A DNA stretch of 64,000 nt from Streptomyces amritsarensis. Its GTDB lineage: Bacteria; Actinomycetota; Actinomycetes; Streptomycetales; Streptomycetaceae. Below are positions 8,020 to 18,174 of this stretch, one piece after another. Each line of letters starts with the position of its first letter. Within the stretch, counting starts at the first letter, position 1. Location of the stretch: positions 26,923 to 90,922 of the forward strand of contig NZ_MQUR01000020.1 of NCBI RefSeq assembly GCF_001953875.1, read 5' to 3'. The position numbers and the translations under genes were made by a program. The notes under the pieces were generated by a model that worked only from the letters and a program-made list of their open reading frames with translations, did not search any database and had not been told where the DNA came from.

Positions 8020-9062
8020 GGCGCGCCCTCGCCGTCACGGCGGTCGCGGGTGCGGCCTGGGCGGCCCGCCGGGCCCTGAACCGCCGCATCGGGAAGTCCC
8101 CGCTGTGGCCGCTGCCCGCCCTCGATGTGCCGGTCTCGGGCCATTCCCCGCGCCGCGCGCTGCGTGCGCTGATCGTCTCCCGTACGCAGCCGGCCCAGGG
8201 CGTCCTGGAACTGGTCCTGGAATCCCCGGAGCTGCCCGCGTGGACGCCGGGCGCGCACGTGGACGTCACCCTGCCTTCGGGGCTGGTCCGCCAGTACTCG
8301 CTGTGCGGCGACCCGGCGGACGAGGGCCGCTACCGGATCGCGATCCGGCTGGTCCAGGACGGCCGCGGCGGCTCCCGTGAGGCGCACGCCCGGCTGGCCG
8401 AGGGCGCCGAGCTGGAACTGCGGCCGCCGCGCAACCGCTTCGAGCTGCTGCCGGCCCCCTCGTACGCGTTCGTCGCGGGCGGCATCGGCATCACCCCGAT
8501 CCTGCCGATGCTCCGCGCCGCGACCGCGGCCGGCGCCGACTGGACGCTGCTGTACGGGGGCCGCTCCCTCGACTCGATGCCCTTCCTGGACGACCTCGCG
8601 GCCTACGGCGACCAGGTCTCGGTCCAACCCGAGGACGAGGTGGGCCTGCCCGACCTGGGCGGGCTCGCCGGGGCGGCACCCGGCACCCTCGTCTACTGCT
8701 GCGGCCCGGAACCCCTCATGCAGGCCGTCACGGCCGCGGCCCACGACCCGGGGGCCGTGCGCCTGGAGCGGTTCGCGCCGTCGCCGGCGCCCGGTCCGGC
8801 GCGGGCCTTCACGCTCGAACTGCGCCGCTCGGGACGGGTCGTCGAGGTCGGCGCACAGGAGAGCACGCTCGCCGCGGTGCGCAGGGAGCTGCCCGACACC
8901 CCGTACTCGTGCGGGCAGGGTTTCTGCGGGACCTGCCAACACCGGGTGCTCGCGGGCGAGGTGGACCACCGCGACGATCTGCTCACGGATCAGGAGCGCG
9001 GGGAGTCGATGCTGTTGTGCGTCTCGCGCGCGAAGGGGGACCGCCTCGCCCTGGACCTGTGA
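8016..9062 (+). CDS. PDR/VanB-type ferredoxin reductase (FNR domain plus 2Fe-2S ferredoxin)
   Basis: The product has 348 residues. It starts within the stop of the diiron gene (ATGA). After a short hydrophobic N-terminus comes a flavin-binding barrel with RQYSLCGDP (about residue 92), then a NAD(P)-binding part with GGIGITPILPM (about 155) and YCCGPEPLM. A plant-type ferredoxin domain closes the protein, with cluster ligands in CGQGFCGTC (about 299-307) and a fourth Cys in LLCVSRA. This order is that of single-chain phthalate dioxygenase or vanillate demethylase reductases. It likely supplies electrons from NAD(P)H to the adjacent diiron protein. Confidence 0.9.
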   Translation: MRRALAVTAVAGAAWAARRALNRRIGKSPLWPLPALDVPVSGHSPRRALRALIVSRTQPAQGVLELVLESPELPAWTPGAHVDVTLPSGLVRQYSLCGDPADEGRYRIAIRLVQDGRGGSREAHARLAEGAELELRPPRNRFELLPAPSYAFVAGGIGITPILPMLRAATAAGADWTLLYGGRSLDSMPFLDDLAAYGDQVSVQPEDEVGLPDLGGLAGAAPGTLVYCCGPEPLMQAVTAAAHDPGAVRLERFAPSPAPGPARAFTLELRRSGRVVEVGAQESTLAAVRRELPDTPYSCGQGFCGTCQHRVLAGEVDHRDDLLTDQERGESMLLCVSRAKGDRLALDL

Positions 9063-9073
9063 ACGCTCCCCAG

Positions 9074-9079
9074 TAGGGT
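9074..9079 (+). promoter_or_regulatory. -10 element of leaderless tetR promoter
   Basis: TAGGGT stands six bases before the ATG at 9086, the usual geometry of a leaderless Streptomyces transcript. It lies in the 23-base gap after the reductase stop, so the regulator can be expressed separately from the two enzymes. Confidence 0.45.
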
Positions 9080-9085
9080 GTCCGC

Positions 9086-9802
9086 ATGACGACCGGAGTG
9101 CGGCGCAGGATGGGTGTCGAGGAGCGGCGGCAGCAGCTGATCGGGGTTGCCCTGGAGCTGTTCAGCCACCGGTCCCCCGACGACGTGTCGATCGACGAGA
9201 TAGCGGCGGCCGCCGGGATATCCCGGCCGCTGGTCTACCACTACTTCCCCGGCAAGCTCAGCCTGTACGAGGCGGCGCTGCGGCGGGCGGCCGACGAGCT
9301 GGCCCAGCGGTTCGTGGAGCCGCGGGAGGGGCCGCTGGGGGCGCGTCTGCTGCGGGTGATGGGCCGGTTCTTCGCCTTCGTCGAGGACCACGGGCCGGGC
9401 TTCTCGGCGCTGATGCGCGGTGGTCCCGCGGCCGGCAGCAGCCGGGCCAACGCGATGATCGACGAGGTCCGGCAGGCGGCGTACGAGCAGATCCTCACGC
9501 ACCTGGGGATCGGGCTGGACGAGGTACCGGCCCGGCTGGAGCTCGTGGTGCGCTCGTGGGTCTCGCTCGCCGAGTCCACCGCGTTGATCTGGCTGGACGG
9601 GCGCAGGATCCCGCGGGGCGAGCTGGAGTTGCAGCTGGTGCACGACTTCGCGGCGCTGGCCGCGGTGAGCGCCGCGTACGACGCGGAGATGGCGGGGATC
9701 CTGGTACGGATCCTGGCCGACGAGCCGGCCGACGGGCCCTTCGGGGAGCTGGTCGGGCGTCTGGTCGGGCTCGTTCCGGGCGGTGCGGCCCCCGTGGTGT
9801 GA
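9086..9802 (+). CDS. TetR-family transcriptional regulator
   Basis: The product has 238 residues. The N-terminal helix-turn-helix is clear: RRQQLIGVALELFSHR, then VSIDEIAAAAGISRPLVYHYF and GKLSLYEAALR, which is the standard TetR DNA-binding domain. The C-terminal ligand domain is typical in length (about 170 residues) and its ligand is not predictable. It follows the diiron hydrolase/reductase pair on the same strand after 23 bases, so it probably controls that pair through the inverted repeat at 7099-7114. Confidence 0.9.
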   Translation: MTTGVRRRMGVEERRQQLIGVALELFSHRSPDDVSIDEIAAAAGISRPLVYHYFPGKLSLYEAALRRAADELAQRFVEPREGPLGARLLRVMGRFFAFVEDHGPGFSALMRGGPAAGSSRANAMIDEVRQAAYEQILTHLGIGLDEVPARLELVVRSWVSLAESTALIWLDGRRIPRGELELQLVHDFAALAAVSAAYDAEMAGILVRILADEPADGPFGELVGRLVGLVPGGAAPVV

Positions 9803-9803
9803 C

Positions 9804-9824
9804 AGTGCGCGCATACTGCGCACT
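9804..9824. promoter_or_regulatory. inverted repeat AGTGCGC-N7-GCGCACT
   Basis: Perfect 7-bp arms around a 7-base centre begin one base after the tetR stop codon. It could be the terminator of tetR or an operator of the following acetyltransferase gene. No T-tract follows, which is normal for Streptomyces terminators and so does not decide between the two. Confidence 0.45.
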
Positions 9825-9827
9825 CCC

Positions 9828-9858
9828 TTGATCACAACCGGTGGTGATCACCGATAAT
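9828..9858 (+). promoter_or_regulatory. leaderless GNAT promoter with 22-bp palindrome between -35 and -10
   Basis: TTGATC at 9828-9833 and GATAAT at 9853-9858 are separated by 19 bases, and six bases separate the -10 from the GTG at 9865. Filling the spacer and the -35 is a 22-bp near-perfect palindrome (9829-9850), TGATCAC...GTGATCA with only one mismatched pair inside. A repressor bound there would block the promoter directly. The repressor is not identified. Confidence 0.55.
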
Positions 9859-9864
9859 GCCCGC

Positions 9865-10401
9865 GTGATCATTGACGACGGGATCTTGTTCCGGCCTGCC
9901 GTGGAGAAGGACGCCGGGACGCTGGTGCGGCTGTACGACGAGGCCGCCCGCTGGATGCAGAAGCACGGGATCGAGCAGTGGAAGCCCGGCGACAAGGACG
10001 CGGCGCACTTCCGGTCGAAGATGCACGACGGAGAGGTGTGGCTCGCCGGCGACGCCGAGGGCCGGGTGTGCGGGGCCTACGAGTTGTGGTGGTCCGACGA
10101 GGAGGCCTGGGGGATCCAGCCGCCCGTGGCGGGCTACGTGCACCGGCTGATGGTGTCGCGCGAGACCGCCCCCGCCGGGGCCGGCCGCCGGCTGCTCGAA
10201 CATGCCGAGCGGCGGACGGCCAGGACCGGGCGGGAGCGGGCGCGGCTGGACTGCGTCTCCACCAACCCCCGGCTGCTCGCGTACTACCTGGGCGCGGGCT
10301 ACCGGGTGGTCGGGGAACTCCCCGACAAGCGGGGGAAGGACGGCAGGGTCTACGGGGTGATCCTGCTGGAGAAGCGGCTCGACCGGCTCACCGTCGTGTG
10401 A
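9865..10401 (+). CDS. GNAT-family N-acetyltransferase
   Basis: The product has 178 residues from the GTG at 9865. A GTG at 9841 is in frame but lies inside the promoter palindrome, so I reject it. The N-terminus ILFRPAVEKDAGTLVRLYDEA and the acetyl-CoA loop around HRLMVSRETAPAGAGRRLLEHAE (a variant of Q/RxxGxG/A) identify the fold, followed by ARLDCVSTNPRLLAYYLGAGYRVVGEL. The substrate is unknown. Its last 14 bases overlap the 3' end of the convergent pullulanase gene. Confidence 0.85.
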   Translation: MIIDDGILFRPAVEKDAGTLVRLYDEAARWMQKHGIEQWKPGDKDAAHFRSKMHDGEVWLAGDAEGRVCGAYELWWSDEEAWGIQPPVAGYVHRLMVSRETAPAGAGRRLLEHAERRTARTGRERARLDCVSTNPRLLAYYLGAGYRVVGELPDKRGKDGRVYGVILLEKRLDRLTVV

Positions 10402-13400
10402 AGACGGAGACGGTGCGGGCGGGGACGGTGAACTCTCCTGTCGTCGCGTCGTAGGCGGACTGCTTGACCGTGGCGTCGGAGCCGGCGGCCTGCACCGGGT
10501 GCAGGCGGTAGGCGGTGCCCGCGAGGGCGGTGACGCGCTGGGGCTGGGTGGTGGGGGTGGCGTTGAAGACCACGACCAGGTCGCCGAGGGTCATGGTGAT
10601 CACGCCCGGGGTCTCCTCGCGGCCCGAGAGGGGGAAGGCCATCCGGGACTGGACCTCCTGCGCCGTGGTGAGGGCGAAGTCCGGCTCGGTGGTGCGGATC
10701 TTCAGCAGGTCGCGGTGGGCTGCCGCGGTGGCGGTGATGTCGGTGCAGGTGGGCGCCGGTCCCGTCAGCAGCGGCTTCGCGTAGGGCCACTTCGGGGCGT
10801 TGTCGGCGGCCGGGGGCAGGCCCCGGCCGAAGCCGTTGCCGGCGCGGCAGTCCCACTGGATGGCGTTGAACCAGTCGCCGCTGTCGTAGGAGTTGCGGTC
10901 CAGGGACTTGGAGCGCAGCAGGTCGGTGCCGGCCTGGGAGAGGGCCGGGCCCTGCGAGAGGGTGGCCGTCGCCATGGCCAGGACCTGCATGCGGGCCTTG
11001 TCGCGGTTGGCGGTGGCGGGCGGGAGCTTGAAGGTCAGGGCGTCGGCGAGGGTCTCGTTGTCGTGGGCGTCGGCGTAGGCGAGGGCGTCGCCGGGGGCGG
11101 CCGCGTAGCCGGCCGGGGAGCCGTTGTAGTCCACCTCGGAGCCCTTGACGCGGCGCCCGGCGGTGTCGGTGAAGGCGTACGAGGCGAGGTTGCCGGAGAG
11201 GCCGACCTTGATCAGGTCCTGGGCGTGCAGGAGGCGGGCCCTCTGCTCGGCCGGGGTGCCGCCCGCCGGTGCGCCGTTGGGCTCGGTGAACAGGCCGGAC
11301 GCGAAGCCCTGGACGCGCGGGTCCTCGTCGAAGGGGCCGCCGCCGCGGACGGCGTCGCGCGCCCGGTCGGAGAAGGTGGCGATGCCGGTCCCGGCCATGT
11401 TCTTCTGCGTGGCCTGCACGAAGCGGGCGTCGTCGGCGATCTCGCCGAAGTTCCAGCCCTCCCCGTAGAGGACGATCTTCTTGCCGTCCACGCCGTCCTT
11501 GGCGGGGGTCAGGGCGTCCAGCGCGGCCCGGACGGCCAGGATGTTGGCCTTCGGGTGGTGGCCCATCAGGTCGAAGCGGAAGCCGTCGACCTTGTACTCC
11601 TTCGCCCAGGTGACGATCGAGTCCACGACGAGGCGGCCCATCATGGCGTTCTCGGGTGCGGTGTTGGCGCAGCAGGTGGAGGTGGCGACGCTGCCGTCGG
11701 CCAGCAGGCGCTGGTAGTAGCCGGGGACGATGCGGTCGAGGACCGACTTGTCCGACTGCCCGGCGGCGACGGTGTGGTTGTAGACGACGTCCATCACCGT
11801 GCGCAGCCCGGCCCCGTTGAGGGACTGGACCATCCTGCGGAACTCCACGGTGCGGGCCGTGCCGTTCGGGTCGCTGGCGTAGCTGCCCTCGGGGACGGTG
11901 TAGTGCAGCGGGTCGTAGCCCCAGTTGTAGGAGTCCTTCGCGGCGGCCGCCGCCACGCAGGCCTGCTGCTCCTGCGAGTCCGGTGCGTACACCGTGAGGT
12001 CGCAGGCGGGCTCGGTGCGGTCCGCGGGCTTCTCCGGGATGGTGCCGATGTCGAAGGCGGGCAGGAGGTGGACGTAGGAGGTGCCGGCGCCGGCCAGGTC
12101 GCGCAGGTGGCGCATGCCCGCCGAGGCGGAGTCGGTGAAGGCCAGGTACTGGCCGGGGTGGCCGCTGGTGCGGTCCGCGACGGAGAAGTCGCGGATGTGG
12201 AGCTCCTGGATCTGCGCGGAGGTGAAGGGGACGGCGGCGGGCTTGCGCAGCTGCTTCCAGCCGGGCGGCGCGAGCTCGGGGTCGGCCAGGTCCACGGCCA
12301 GGCTGTGCGTGGAGTCGGCGGTCAGGGCGGTGGAGTAGGGGTCGGTGACGAGGTTGCGGACCACCTGGCGGGTGCTGGGGGCCCAGACGGTCACCGCGTA
12401 GCGGTACGGCTTCCCCTTCCAGGAGCGCTCGCCGCGCACCGACCAGACGCCGGTGGCGTCGTCGCGGCGCATGGCGACGGTGCGGCCGTCGAGTTCGAGG
12501 GACACCTGCTGGGCGGTGGGCGCCCAGACGGACAGGGTGGGGCGGCCGTCCTTGAAGACCGGCCCGAGGGCGGCGGTCGTCGCGTACAGGTCGTCGAGGA
12601 CGCCGGCGAGCTGGACGCCGGTGGCGGCGAGCACGGCGCCGTTCGCGGCGCGGGCGCTCGCGACGAGCTGGCCGCGCAGGGCCTCGCGGACGCGGTCCCG
12701 GTCGCGCGGGTCCACCGTGAAGGCGGGGTAGGCGGCCAGGTGCGGGAACTTCTGCTTCTGCGCGGCGGTCAGCTCGGTGCGGCCGAGCCTCAGCCACCGG
12801 GCGGGGCCGGTCAGGGCGCCGTTCTCGGCCTTGACGGCGCCTTCGCGGGAGGCGAGGAGCTGTACGGAGGCGGCGGCCGCGGGGGCGTTCCAGGCGACGG
12901 TGTCGCGGTCGAGCCACACGGCCTTGGACGTGGTGAGGTCGAGGGCTGCGGAGGAGCCGGCGGGCTGCGGCAGGAGGTACTTCTCCCGGCCGCCGAGCAT
13001 CCACACCTCGTGGCCGGTGGCCTTCAGGTCCAGGGACTGGTCGGCGGGCAGGTCCTTCTCGTCGCCCTTGTGCAGGATGTAGCTGAGGCTGGTGGCGCCG
13101 GCGGCGAGCGGGACCTCGTAGACCGCGCCGTAGGAGTCGGTACGGGTCGGCAGCAGCGGCTTGGACCAGTCGGTCGGGGTCGCGGCCCCGGTCCACACGT
13201 GCAGGCCCCAGCCGTCGTACGCGCCGTCGGGGCGCTGGTAGTGCAGGACGGCCTTGCCCTGGTCCTGCGGCGGGTAGGCCGGGCGGTCGGTGCGGGCGGG
13301 CTCCTTGCCCTGCTCCAGCCAGATCTCGCCGGTCTTCGTCACGTCGATGGTGCGGTCGGCGGCGACGTCCTTGTTGCCGTCCTTGTCGATGACGAGGTAG

Positions 13401-15754
13401 CCGACCGAGGAGGCGCCGGGCTTGAGCTTGACGTACGCGAAGGCGCCGTAGGCGTCGCGGCCGGTGAAGTCGTGGCCGGCCGGCCACGGCGTGGCCTCGC
13501 CCTCGGCGATGTCGCCCCAGGCGTAGAGCCGCCAGTCGGTGTAGTCGCCGTCGGGGCGGTTGTAGTGGACGACCGCGTAGTCGCGCTGGGTGGCGGTGGG
13601 CACCTCGACGGGCGGGGCCTGGCCGGTGACGGACTGGGCGAGGGCACTCGCGGTGCGGCCGGCGGAGTCGACGACGACGGCCTTGTAGCGCAGGGCGGTC
13701 CCGGCGGGGGTCTTGGCGTCGATGTGCTGGGTGACCTTGTAGGGGGCGTGGTCGGCGGAGCCGAGGACCTGCCACTTGTCGTTGCCGGTCTGTGCGGCGA
13801 ACACGACCCGGTTCAGGCCGCCGCCGGTGACGTCCGCGGACAGCTCGACGGTGCCGGTGGCGCCGGGGGCCGGGGCCTTCAGCGTCAGGGCGGGCTTGGC
13901 GGTGGGGGCGGCGAGCGGGGTGACGGCCTGGAGGACCACCGAGCCGAGGGCGGGGACGACGACGGTGAGCTTTCCGGCGGCGGAGGCGCGGATCAGCGCC
14001 GTGCCGCCGTACAGGGTGCGGTACTGGGTGCCGGCCGGGGCGTCGATCTCCACGGTGCGGGACTCGGTCGCGTTGTTGGCGGCGACCAGGTACTCGGTGC
14101 GGGTGCGGGCGTCCGTCCGGGCGAAGGCGTACACGGAACCGTCGGAGAATCGTTCACTCTGGATGCCGTCGCGCAGGGCCGGGTGGGCCTTGGTCAGCTT
14201 CGAGAGAGCACTGATCTCCTTGTAGAGCGGGTGCTCCGGATCGTAGGCGTCGCTCGCGTGCGTGCGCGCCGTTCCGAGCTGGTCGTCGTCCAGGTAGTCG
14301 GCGGTCTTCGACGCGAACAGCGGCTGGCGCGCGTCCTTGTCGCCGCCGGCGCCGGTGTAGCCCTGCTCGTCACCGGAGTAGATGACGGGGTTGCCGCGGG
14401 AGAGGAACATCAGCTCGTTGGCGAGCCGGTAGCGGCCCAGCAGTTCCTGCTCGGCCGCGCCCGGCCGGTCCTGCTTCAGGAAGGTCCCGAAGCGGCCCAT
14501 GTCGTGGTTGCCGAGGAAGGTCACCTGCTCGTAGGCGTTGGCCTTGCCCGAGGTGTAGCGGTAGTCGTCGGCGAGGACGGCGCCCAGCCGGGAGGCCGCC
14601 GCGCCCTGCGAGGCGTACGCGCGGATCGCGTCCTGGAGCGGGAAGTCGAGGGTGGCGTCGAGCTTCCCGCGCGTCACGTACGGGGAGGTGACGGCGGTGT
14701 CGGCGGAGTAGACCTCGCCGAACATGAAGAAGTCGTCGCGTCCGCGCTTGGCCGCGTACGCGTCGAGGGCCGTCGCCCACTGCGTCCAGAACTCCGTGTT
14801 GACGTGCTTGACCGTGTCGATGCGGAAGCCGTCGATCTTGAAGTCCTTCACCCACCTCTCGTAGATCTTCTCCATGCCGCTGACGACCTCGGGGCGCTCG
14901 GTCCACAGGTCGTCCAGGCCGAAGAAGTCGCCCTGCTCGGAGGACTCGCCGGCGAAGGTGGAGTCACCCCGGTTGTGGTACATCGTCGGGTCGTTGAGCC
15001 AGCCGGGTACCTTGAGGTTCTTCTTGGCGTCCGGCACGAACGGGGTCCTCGGGAAGGACTCCCCGTCCACCTTCGGGAACTTCCCCTTCCCGTCGGCAGC
15101 CGCCTTTGATTCAAGAACAGTCTTGTCGTCGAACGGCTCTCCGTCCTTCGTCAGGTAGGGGAACGCCCCCTTCGACAGGTACGAGTAGGAGGCCTCCCGG
15201 TAGTCCACGACGTCGGCGGTGTGGTTGGTGATGACGTCGAAGAAGACCTTCATCCCCTTCGCGTGCGCCTTGTCGATCAGCCGCTCCAGGTCCGCGTTGG
15301 TGCCGAAGTGCGGGTCGACCTGGGTGAAGTCGGTGATCCAGTAGCCGTGGTAGCCGGCGGAGACGTCGTCGCCCTTGCCCTGCACCGGCTGGTTCTTGAA
15401 GATCGGCGCCATCCAGATGGCGGTGGTGCCGAGCCCCTTGATGTAGTCGAGCCGGTCGGTGAGCCCCTTGAGGTCGCCGCCCTGGTAGAAGCCCTTGTCG
15501 GTGGGGTCCAGGCCGGTCTCCAGGCGGGAGCCGGTCAGCCCGCCGCGGTCGTTGCCGGGATCACCGTTCGCGAACCGGTCCGGGAGCACGAAGTAGAACT
15601 GCTCGCGGGTCAGGTCGTGGCGGGCCGGTTCGGCGGCCAGCTTCGCGTCCGAGGGCGGGGCGGGCACCTTGGCCTCGGCGGCCGCGGCGGGGAGTGCGGG
15701 CAGGAGTGTCACGGCCAGCGCGGCGGCGAGCACTCCTGCGGCAGGGCGTATCAA
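10388..15754 (-). CDS. pulA: secreted bifunctional alpha-amylase/pullulanase
   Basis: The product has 1788 residues. A Sec signal ([26 protein letters not shown]) precedes a complete GH13 amylase domain (about 45-600) with [19 protein letters not shown] (nucleophile Asp near 312), GEVYSAD and [10 protein letters not shown]. Next come two CBM41-type starch-binding repeats ([19 protein letters not shown] near 721 and [19 protein letters not shown] near 833), then a CBM48-like unit ([17 protein letters not shown]), and a GH13_14 pullulanase with the signature YNWGYDP (near 1278), [11 protein letters not shown] (near 1391), YGEGWNFGE and YADAHDNE. It would cut alpha-1,4 and alpha-1,6 bonds of starch or glycogen outside the cell and feed the MalEFG importer. 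It lies downstream of the alpha-amylase gene with a terminator between. Confidence 0.93.
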   Translation of the reverse strand: MIRPAAGVLAAALAVTLLPALPAAAAEAKVPAPPSDAKLAAEPARHDLTREQFYFVLPDRFANGDPGNDRGGLTGSRLETGLDPTDKGFYQGGDLKGLTDRLDYIKGLGTTAIWMAPIFKNQPVQGKGDDVSAGYHGYWITDFTQVDPHFGTNADLERLIDKAHAKGMKVFFDVITNHTADVVDYREASYSYLSKGAFPYLTKDGEPFDDKTVLESKAAADGKGKFPKVDGESFPRTPFVPDAKKNLKVPGWLNDPTMYHNRGDSTFAGESSEQGDFFGLDDLWTERPEVVSGMEKIYERWVKDFKIDGFRIDTVKHVNTEFWTQWATALDAYAAKRGRDDFFMFGEVYSADTAVTSPYVTRGKLDATLDFPLQDAIRAYASQGAAASRLGAVLADDYRYTSGKANAYEQVTFLGNHDMGRFGTFLKQDRPGAAEQELLGRYRLANELMFLSRGNPVIYSGDEQGYTGAGGDKDARQPLFASKTADYLDDDQLGTARTHASDAYDPEHPLYKEISALSKLTKAHPALRDGIQSERFSDGSVYAFARTDARTRTEYLVAANNATESRTVEIDAPAGTQYRTLYGGTALIRASAAGKLTVVVPALGSVVLQAVTPLAAPTAKPALTLKAPAPGATGTVELSADVTGGGLNRVVFAAQTGNDKWQVLGSADHAPYKVTQHIDAKTPAGTALRYKAVVVDSAGRTASALAQSVTGQAPPVEVPTATQRDYAVVHYNRPDGDYTDWRLYAWGDIAEGEATPWPAGHDFTGRDAYGAFAYVKLKPGASSVGYLVIDKDGNKDVAADRTIDVTKTGEIWLEQGKEPARTDRPAYPPQDQGKAVLHYQRPDGAYDGWGLHVWTGAATPTDWSKPLLPTRTDSYGAVYEVPLAAGATSLSYILHKGDEKDLPADQSLDLKATGHEVWMLGGREKYLLPQPAGSSAALDLTTSKAVWLDRDTVAWNAPAAAASVQLLASREGAVKAENGALTGPARWLRLGRTELTAAQKQKFPHLAAYPAFTVDPRDRDRVREALRGQLVASARAANGAVLAATGVQLAGVLDDLYATTAALGPVFKDGRPTLSVWAPTAQQVSLELDGRTVAMRRDDATGVWSVRGERSWKGKPYRYAVTVWAPSTRQVVRNLVTDPYSTALTADSTHSLAVDLADPELAPPGWKQLRKPAAVPFTSAQIQELHIRDFSVADRTSGHPGQYLAFTDSASAGMRHLRDLAGAGTSYVHLLPAFDIGTIPEKPADRTEPACDLTVYAPDSQEQQACVAAAAAKDSYNWGYDPLHYTVPEGSYASDPNGTARTVEFRRMVQSLNGAGLRTVMDVVYNHTVAAGQSDKSVLDRIVPGYYQRLLADGSVATSTCCANTAPENAMMGRLVVDSIVTWAKEYKVDGFRFDLMGHHPKANILAVRAALDALTPAKDGVDGKKIVLYGEGWNFGEIADDARFVQATQKNMAGTGIATFSDRARDAVRGGGPFDEDPRVQGFASGLFTEPNGAPAGGTPAEQRARLLHAQDLIKVGLSGNLASYAFTDTAGRRVKGSEVDYNGSPAGYAAAPGDALAYADAHDNETLADALTFKLPPATANRDKARMQVLAMATATLSQGPALSQAGTDLLRSKSLDRNSYDSGDWFNAIQWDCRAGNGFGRGLPPAADNAPKWPYAKPLLTGPAPTCTDITATAAAHRDLLKIRTTEPDFALTTAQEVQSRMAFPLSGREETPGVITMTLGDLVVVFNATPTTQPQRVTALAGTAYRLHPVQAAGSDATVKQSAYDATTGEFTVPARTVSVFTRR

Positions 15755-15787
15755 GGCGGGTCTCCTTGTGTACGTGTCGCATGGATG

Positions 15788-15832
15788 AGGGCCGCCCGGC
15801 GGGGGGCGGGGAAGATGGTGCCGGGCGGCCCT
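15788..15832 (-). terminator. hairpin terminator between alpha-amylase and pulA
   Basis: GGGCCGCCCGGC and GCCGGGCGGCCC form a perfect stem (13 bp including the flanking A-T pair) around a 19-base loop. It begins 18 bases after the amylase stop on the minus strand, so it probably ends that transcript and lets pulA use its own promoter. Confidence 0.6.
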
Positions 15833-15850
15833 GGTCTGTGGGACGGCGGC

Positions 15851-17563
15851 TCAGCTGCGCCAGGTGTCGCTCAGCGTGACCTTGCCGCTCGCGGGGACGG
15901 TGGCCGTGCGGTTGGCGCCGCTCTCCCAGGTGACGTTCCCGGAGGCGTCCTTGCGCACGTACTTGTACGCGAAGGACGTGCCGGCCGGGAGGGTGACGTC
16001 GAGCTTCCACACGGGATACGCCGCCGGGTCGAGCTTGAGGGCGCCGCCGGTGTTCCAGCTGCCGAGCTCGGCGCGGTCACCGGTGACGTAGATGTTCTGC
16101 CCCGGCACGGTGGTGGCGTCGACGGCGAAGGCCGCCCCGCCGGAGACCGCCGGGGTGCCCGCGCAGGTGCGGGCGTTGACGTGCAGGGCGAGGGCCGTCC
16201 CGGCGCCGAGCGTGGCCGTGAACTGGCCGCCGGAGCCGACGGTCACGGTGCGCCCGCTCTGCACGTCGCAGTAGTCGCCGGCCGGGAGCGAGGTCTGGAA
16301 CGTCCGGGTCAGCGCCGAGCCCTCGTGGTTGATCGCGACGTAGGCCTTGGAGCCGCGCCCGAAGGCGATCCGGTCGCCGCCGTTGTCCCACCAGTTCACG
16401 ACGCCCTGACCGCGCGCCGCGTTGCGGAAGCCGACCATGGAGGAGATCTCCCGCCAGGCGTGCTGGCACTTCCACCCGTCCGAGTAACAGGCGTTGACCG
16501 TGCCGCCGTTCGGCGGGCCGGCGTCCTTGTCGGTCCACTCGTAGCCGGAGTGCACGTCCGGCGATCCGTACGGCCACGCCAGCGCGAACACACTGGCGAG
16601 GGTGTAGGCGGACCCGTCCTTGTAGGTGAGGGTGTCGCCGACGCGCTCGGTGTCGTGGTTGTCGACGAAGACGCCGCTCTGGGAGGAGGGCATGTACCCC
16701 CACGCCTCGCCGAAGTTCTTCAGGTAGGCCAGGTTCTCGCTCTGGAAGACGCGCTTGAGGTCGCGGGCGTAGCGGAACTCCTGCACGTCGCCGCTGCCGA
16801 GGTACTCGTTCGGCAGGACGGCCTCACCGGCCCCGAATATCGCCTCCTGCTTCCAGTAGACCCCCGGGTTCGTCAGCCGGGACTTGATGTTGGCGAGGTC
16901 GGCGGCGGGCATGTGCTTGGCGGCGTCGATGCGGAAGCCGTCGACGCCCAGCGAGAGCAGGTCGTTGAGGTAGCCGGCGATCCGGCCGCGCACGTAGTCC
17001 TCGCCCGTGTCCAGGTCCGCGAGCTGGACGAGCTCGCAGTTCTGGACGTTGCCGCGGTCCTGGTAGTTGGAGATCGTCGCCCGGCAGTCGTCCATGTCGG
17101 CACCCGAGTAGATGCCCGGGTAGTTGTACTTCGTGTACGAAGAACCCCCCGTCCCGGTGAGGGTGGCGCCCGCGTCCGCCGGGCCCGCCATGTGGTTGAT
17201 GACGGAGTCGACGACGACCTTCACGCCCGCGGCGTGGCAGGCGCCGACCATCGCCTGGAAGGCGGCCCGGTCACCGAGCCGACCGGCGATCTTGTAGCTG
17301 ACGGGCTGGTAGGAGGTCCACCACTGGCTGCCCTGGACGTGCTCCTGCGGGGGCGAGACCTGTACGTACCCGTAGCCGGCGGGGCCGAGGGAATCGGTGC
17401 ACGCCTTGGCGACGGAGTCGAAGCGCCACTCGAAGAGGACGGCGGTCACGTCCTTCTCGCCGGGGGGTGCGGCGGCGGCCTGCGGCGCGATGGCGGTGAG
17501 CGTGGCAGCGGCAAGTGCGGTGGCGGTGAAAAGAGTTGCAGCTCTGACGGCTCTGGCAGGCAT
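15851..17563 (-). CDS. secreted alpha-amylase (GH13) with C-terminal CBM20
   Basis: The product has 570 residues with a Sec signal ([31 protein letters not shown]). The GH13 catalytic motifs are [18 protein letters not shown] (nucleophile), EAIFGAGE (acid/base) and FVDNHD. The C-terminal 95 residues, from about 478 ([19 protein letters not shown] to the end), are a CBM20 starch-binding domain. The overall plan matches Streptomyces secreted amylases of about 570 residues. Upstream, 60-90 bases before the ATG, lies a cluster of TTGC repeats like those at which MalR-type repressors act. It releases maltodextrins for the nearby transporter. Confidence 0.95.
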   Translation of the reverse strand: MPARAVRAATLFTATALAAATLTAIAPQAAAAPPGEKDVTAVLFEWRFDSVAKACTDSLGPAGYGYVQVSPPQEHVQGSQWWTSYQPVSYKIAGRLGDRAAFQAMVGACHAAGVKVVVDSVINHMAGPADAGATLTGTGGSSYTKYNYPGIYSGADMDDCRATISNYQDRGNVQNCELVQLADLDTGEDYVRGRIAGYLNDLLSLGVDGFRIDAAKHMPAADLANIKSRLTNPGVYWKQEAIFGAGEAVLPNEYLGSGDVQEFRYARDLKRVFQSENLAYLKNFGEAWGYMPSSQSGVFVDNHDTERVGDTLTYKDGSAYTLASVFALAWPYGSPDVHSGYEWTDKDAGPPNGGTVNACYSDGWKCQHAWREISSMVGFRNAARGQGVVNWWDNGGDRIAFGRGSKAYVAINHEGSALTRTFQTSLPAGDYCDVQSGRTVTVGSGGQFTATLGAGTALALHVNARTCAGTPAVSGGAAFAVDATTVPGQNIYVTGDRAELGSWNTGGALKLDPAAYPVWKLDVTLPAGTSFAYKYVRKDASGNVTWESGANRTATVPASGKVTLSDTWRS

Positions 17564-17623
17564 GCGGGGGCCTCCTGGCGGAAGAGGTGGGGATTGGAGC
17601 GACCGTAGGTGCCAGGTAGGAGG

Positions 17624-17654
17624 CCTGCAAGACTTTGCGCAAGAGATTGCAGAA
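17624..17654 (-). promoter_or_regulatory. MalR-like operator cluster of the amylase gene
   Basis: On the minus strand the segment reads as closely spaced TTGC elements: TTCTGCAA, CTCTTGCGCAAAG, then TCTTGCAGG. These are the direct and inverted CTTGC repeats known in Streptomyces amylase promoters and bound by LacI-type regulators such as MalR/Reg1. They lie 61-91 bases before the amylase ATG. The same words occur before malE. Confidence 0.6.
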
Positions 17655-17922
17655 TTGTTTCCGAGGCGTGTCCTCCCGCCCCCACCGGTGGACTCGGCCC
17701 GGAACAGGGCGAGTTCGGGGGCGGGGGACGGAAGCCGGCGGGGAAGTCGATCAGGCGTGCGGAGACCGCCGGCCGGCCCGGGCGCAATCCCTGGATGCCG
17801 AGCGCGTCGAGCAGGAGCGTCGGAGACTCAGCAGCCTGCGGCTCCGCCCCGGCAGTAGGCGCATGGGGATCCTGCTCCCTCAGGCGGAGAACCGGGCAGT
17901 CCGGCTTGGCCGGTTCACCATG
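17655..17922. other. intergenic stretch without recognisable gene
   Basis: Between the amylase operator and the end of the small minus-strand gene at 17923 I see no frame with convincing codon usage, no conserved peptide and no RNA gene. Short open frames here look like chance products of high GC. Confidence 0.5.
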
Positions 17923-18174
17923 TCACCAGGGGGTGATCTGCACGACGTAGAGACGTTCGTGACGGGGAACCACGAGGTAGCGGAACATCCCTCCCGGAAC
18001 GAACTGGTCGGAGCTCCCGGGGCTCACCTCCTGGTACGTGGTCCCGTCGAGGTAGAGGGCTTCAGCGGCGCGCACGAGCTCATCGGCCCTTTTCTCCACC
18101 TCTGCGACAAAGGCCGGAGGTGCCCCGCCGGCCACGTTCTCCTCGCCGGGGTCGTACTCCCACGTCCAGCTCAC
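17923..18174 (-). CDS. small RelE/ParE-like protein, putative toxin
   Basis: The product has 83 residues from the GTG at 18174, which overlaps the stop of the upstream gene (GTGA). The sequence reads VSWTWEYDPGEENVAGGAPPAF, then an amphipathic helix EVEKRADELVRAAEALYLDG and a C-terminal strand pair MFRYLVVPRHERLYVVQITPW. The small size, the tight coupling to an upstream small helical protein and the strand pattern near the end recall RelE/ParE toxins, but the similarity is by eye only and catalytic residues cannot be assigned. Confidence 0.55.
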   Translation of the reverse strand: MSWTWEYDPGEENVAGGAPPAFVAEVEKRADELVRAAEALYLDGTTYQEVSPGSSDQFVPGGMFRYLVVPRHERLYVVQITPW

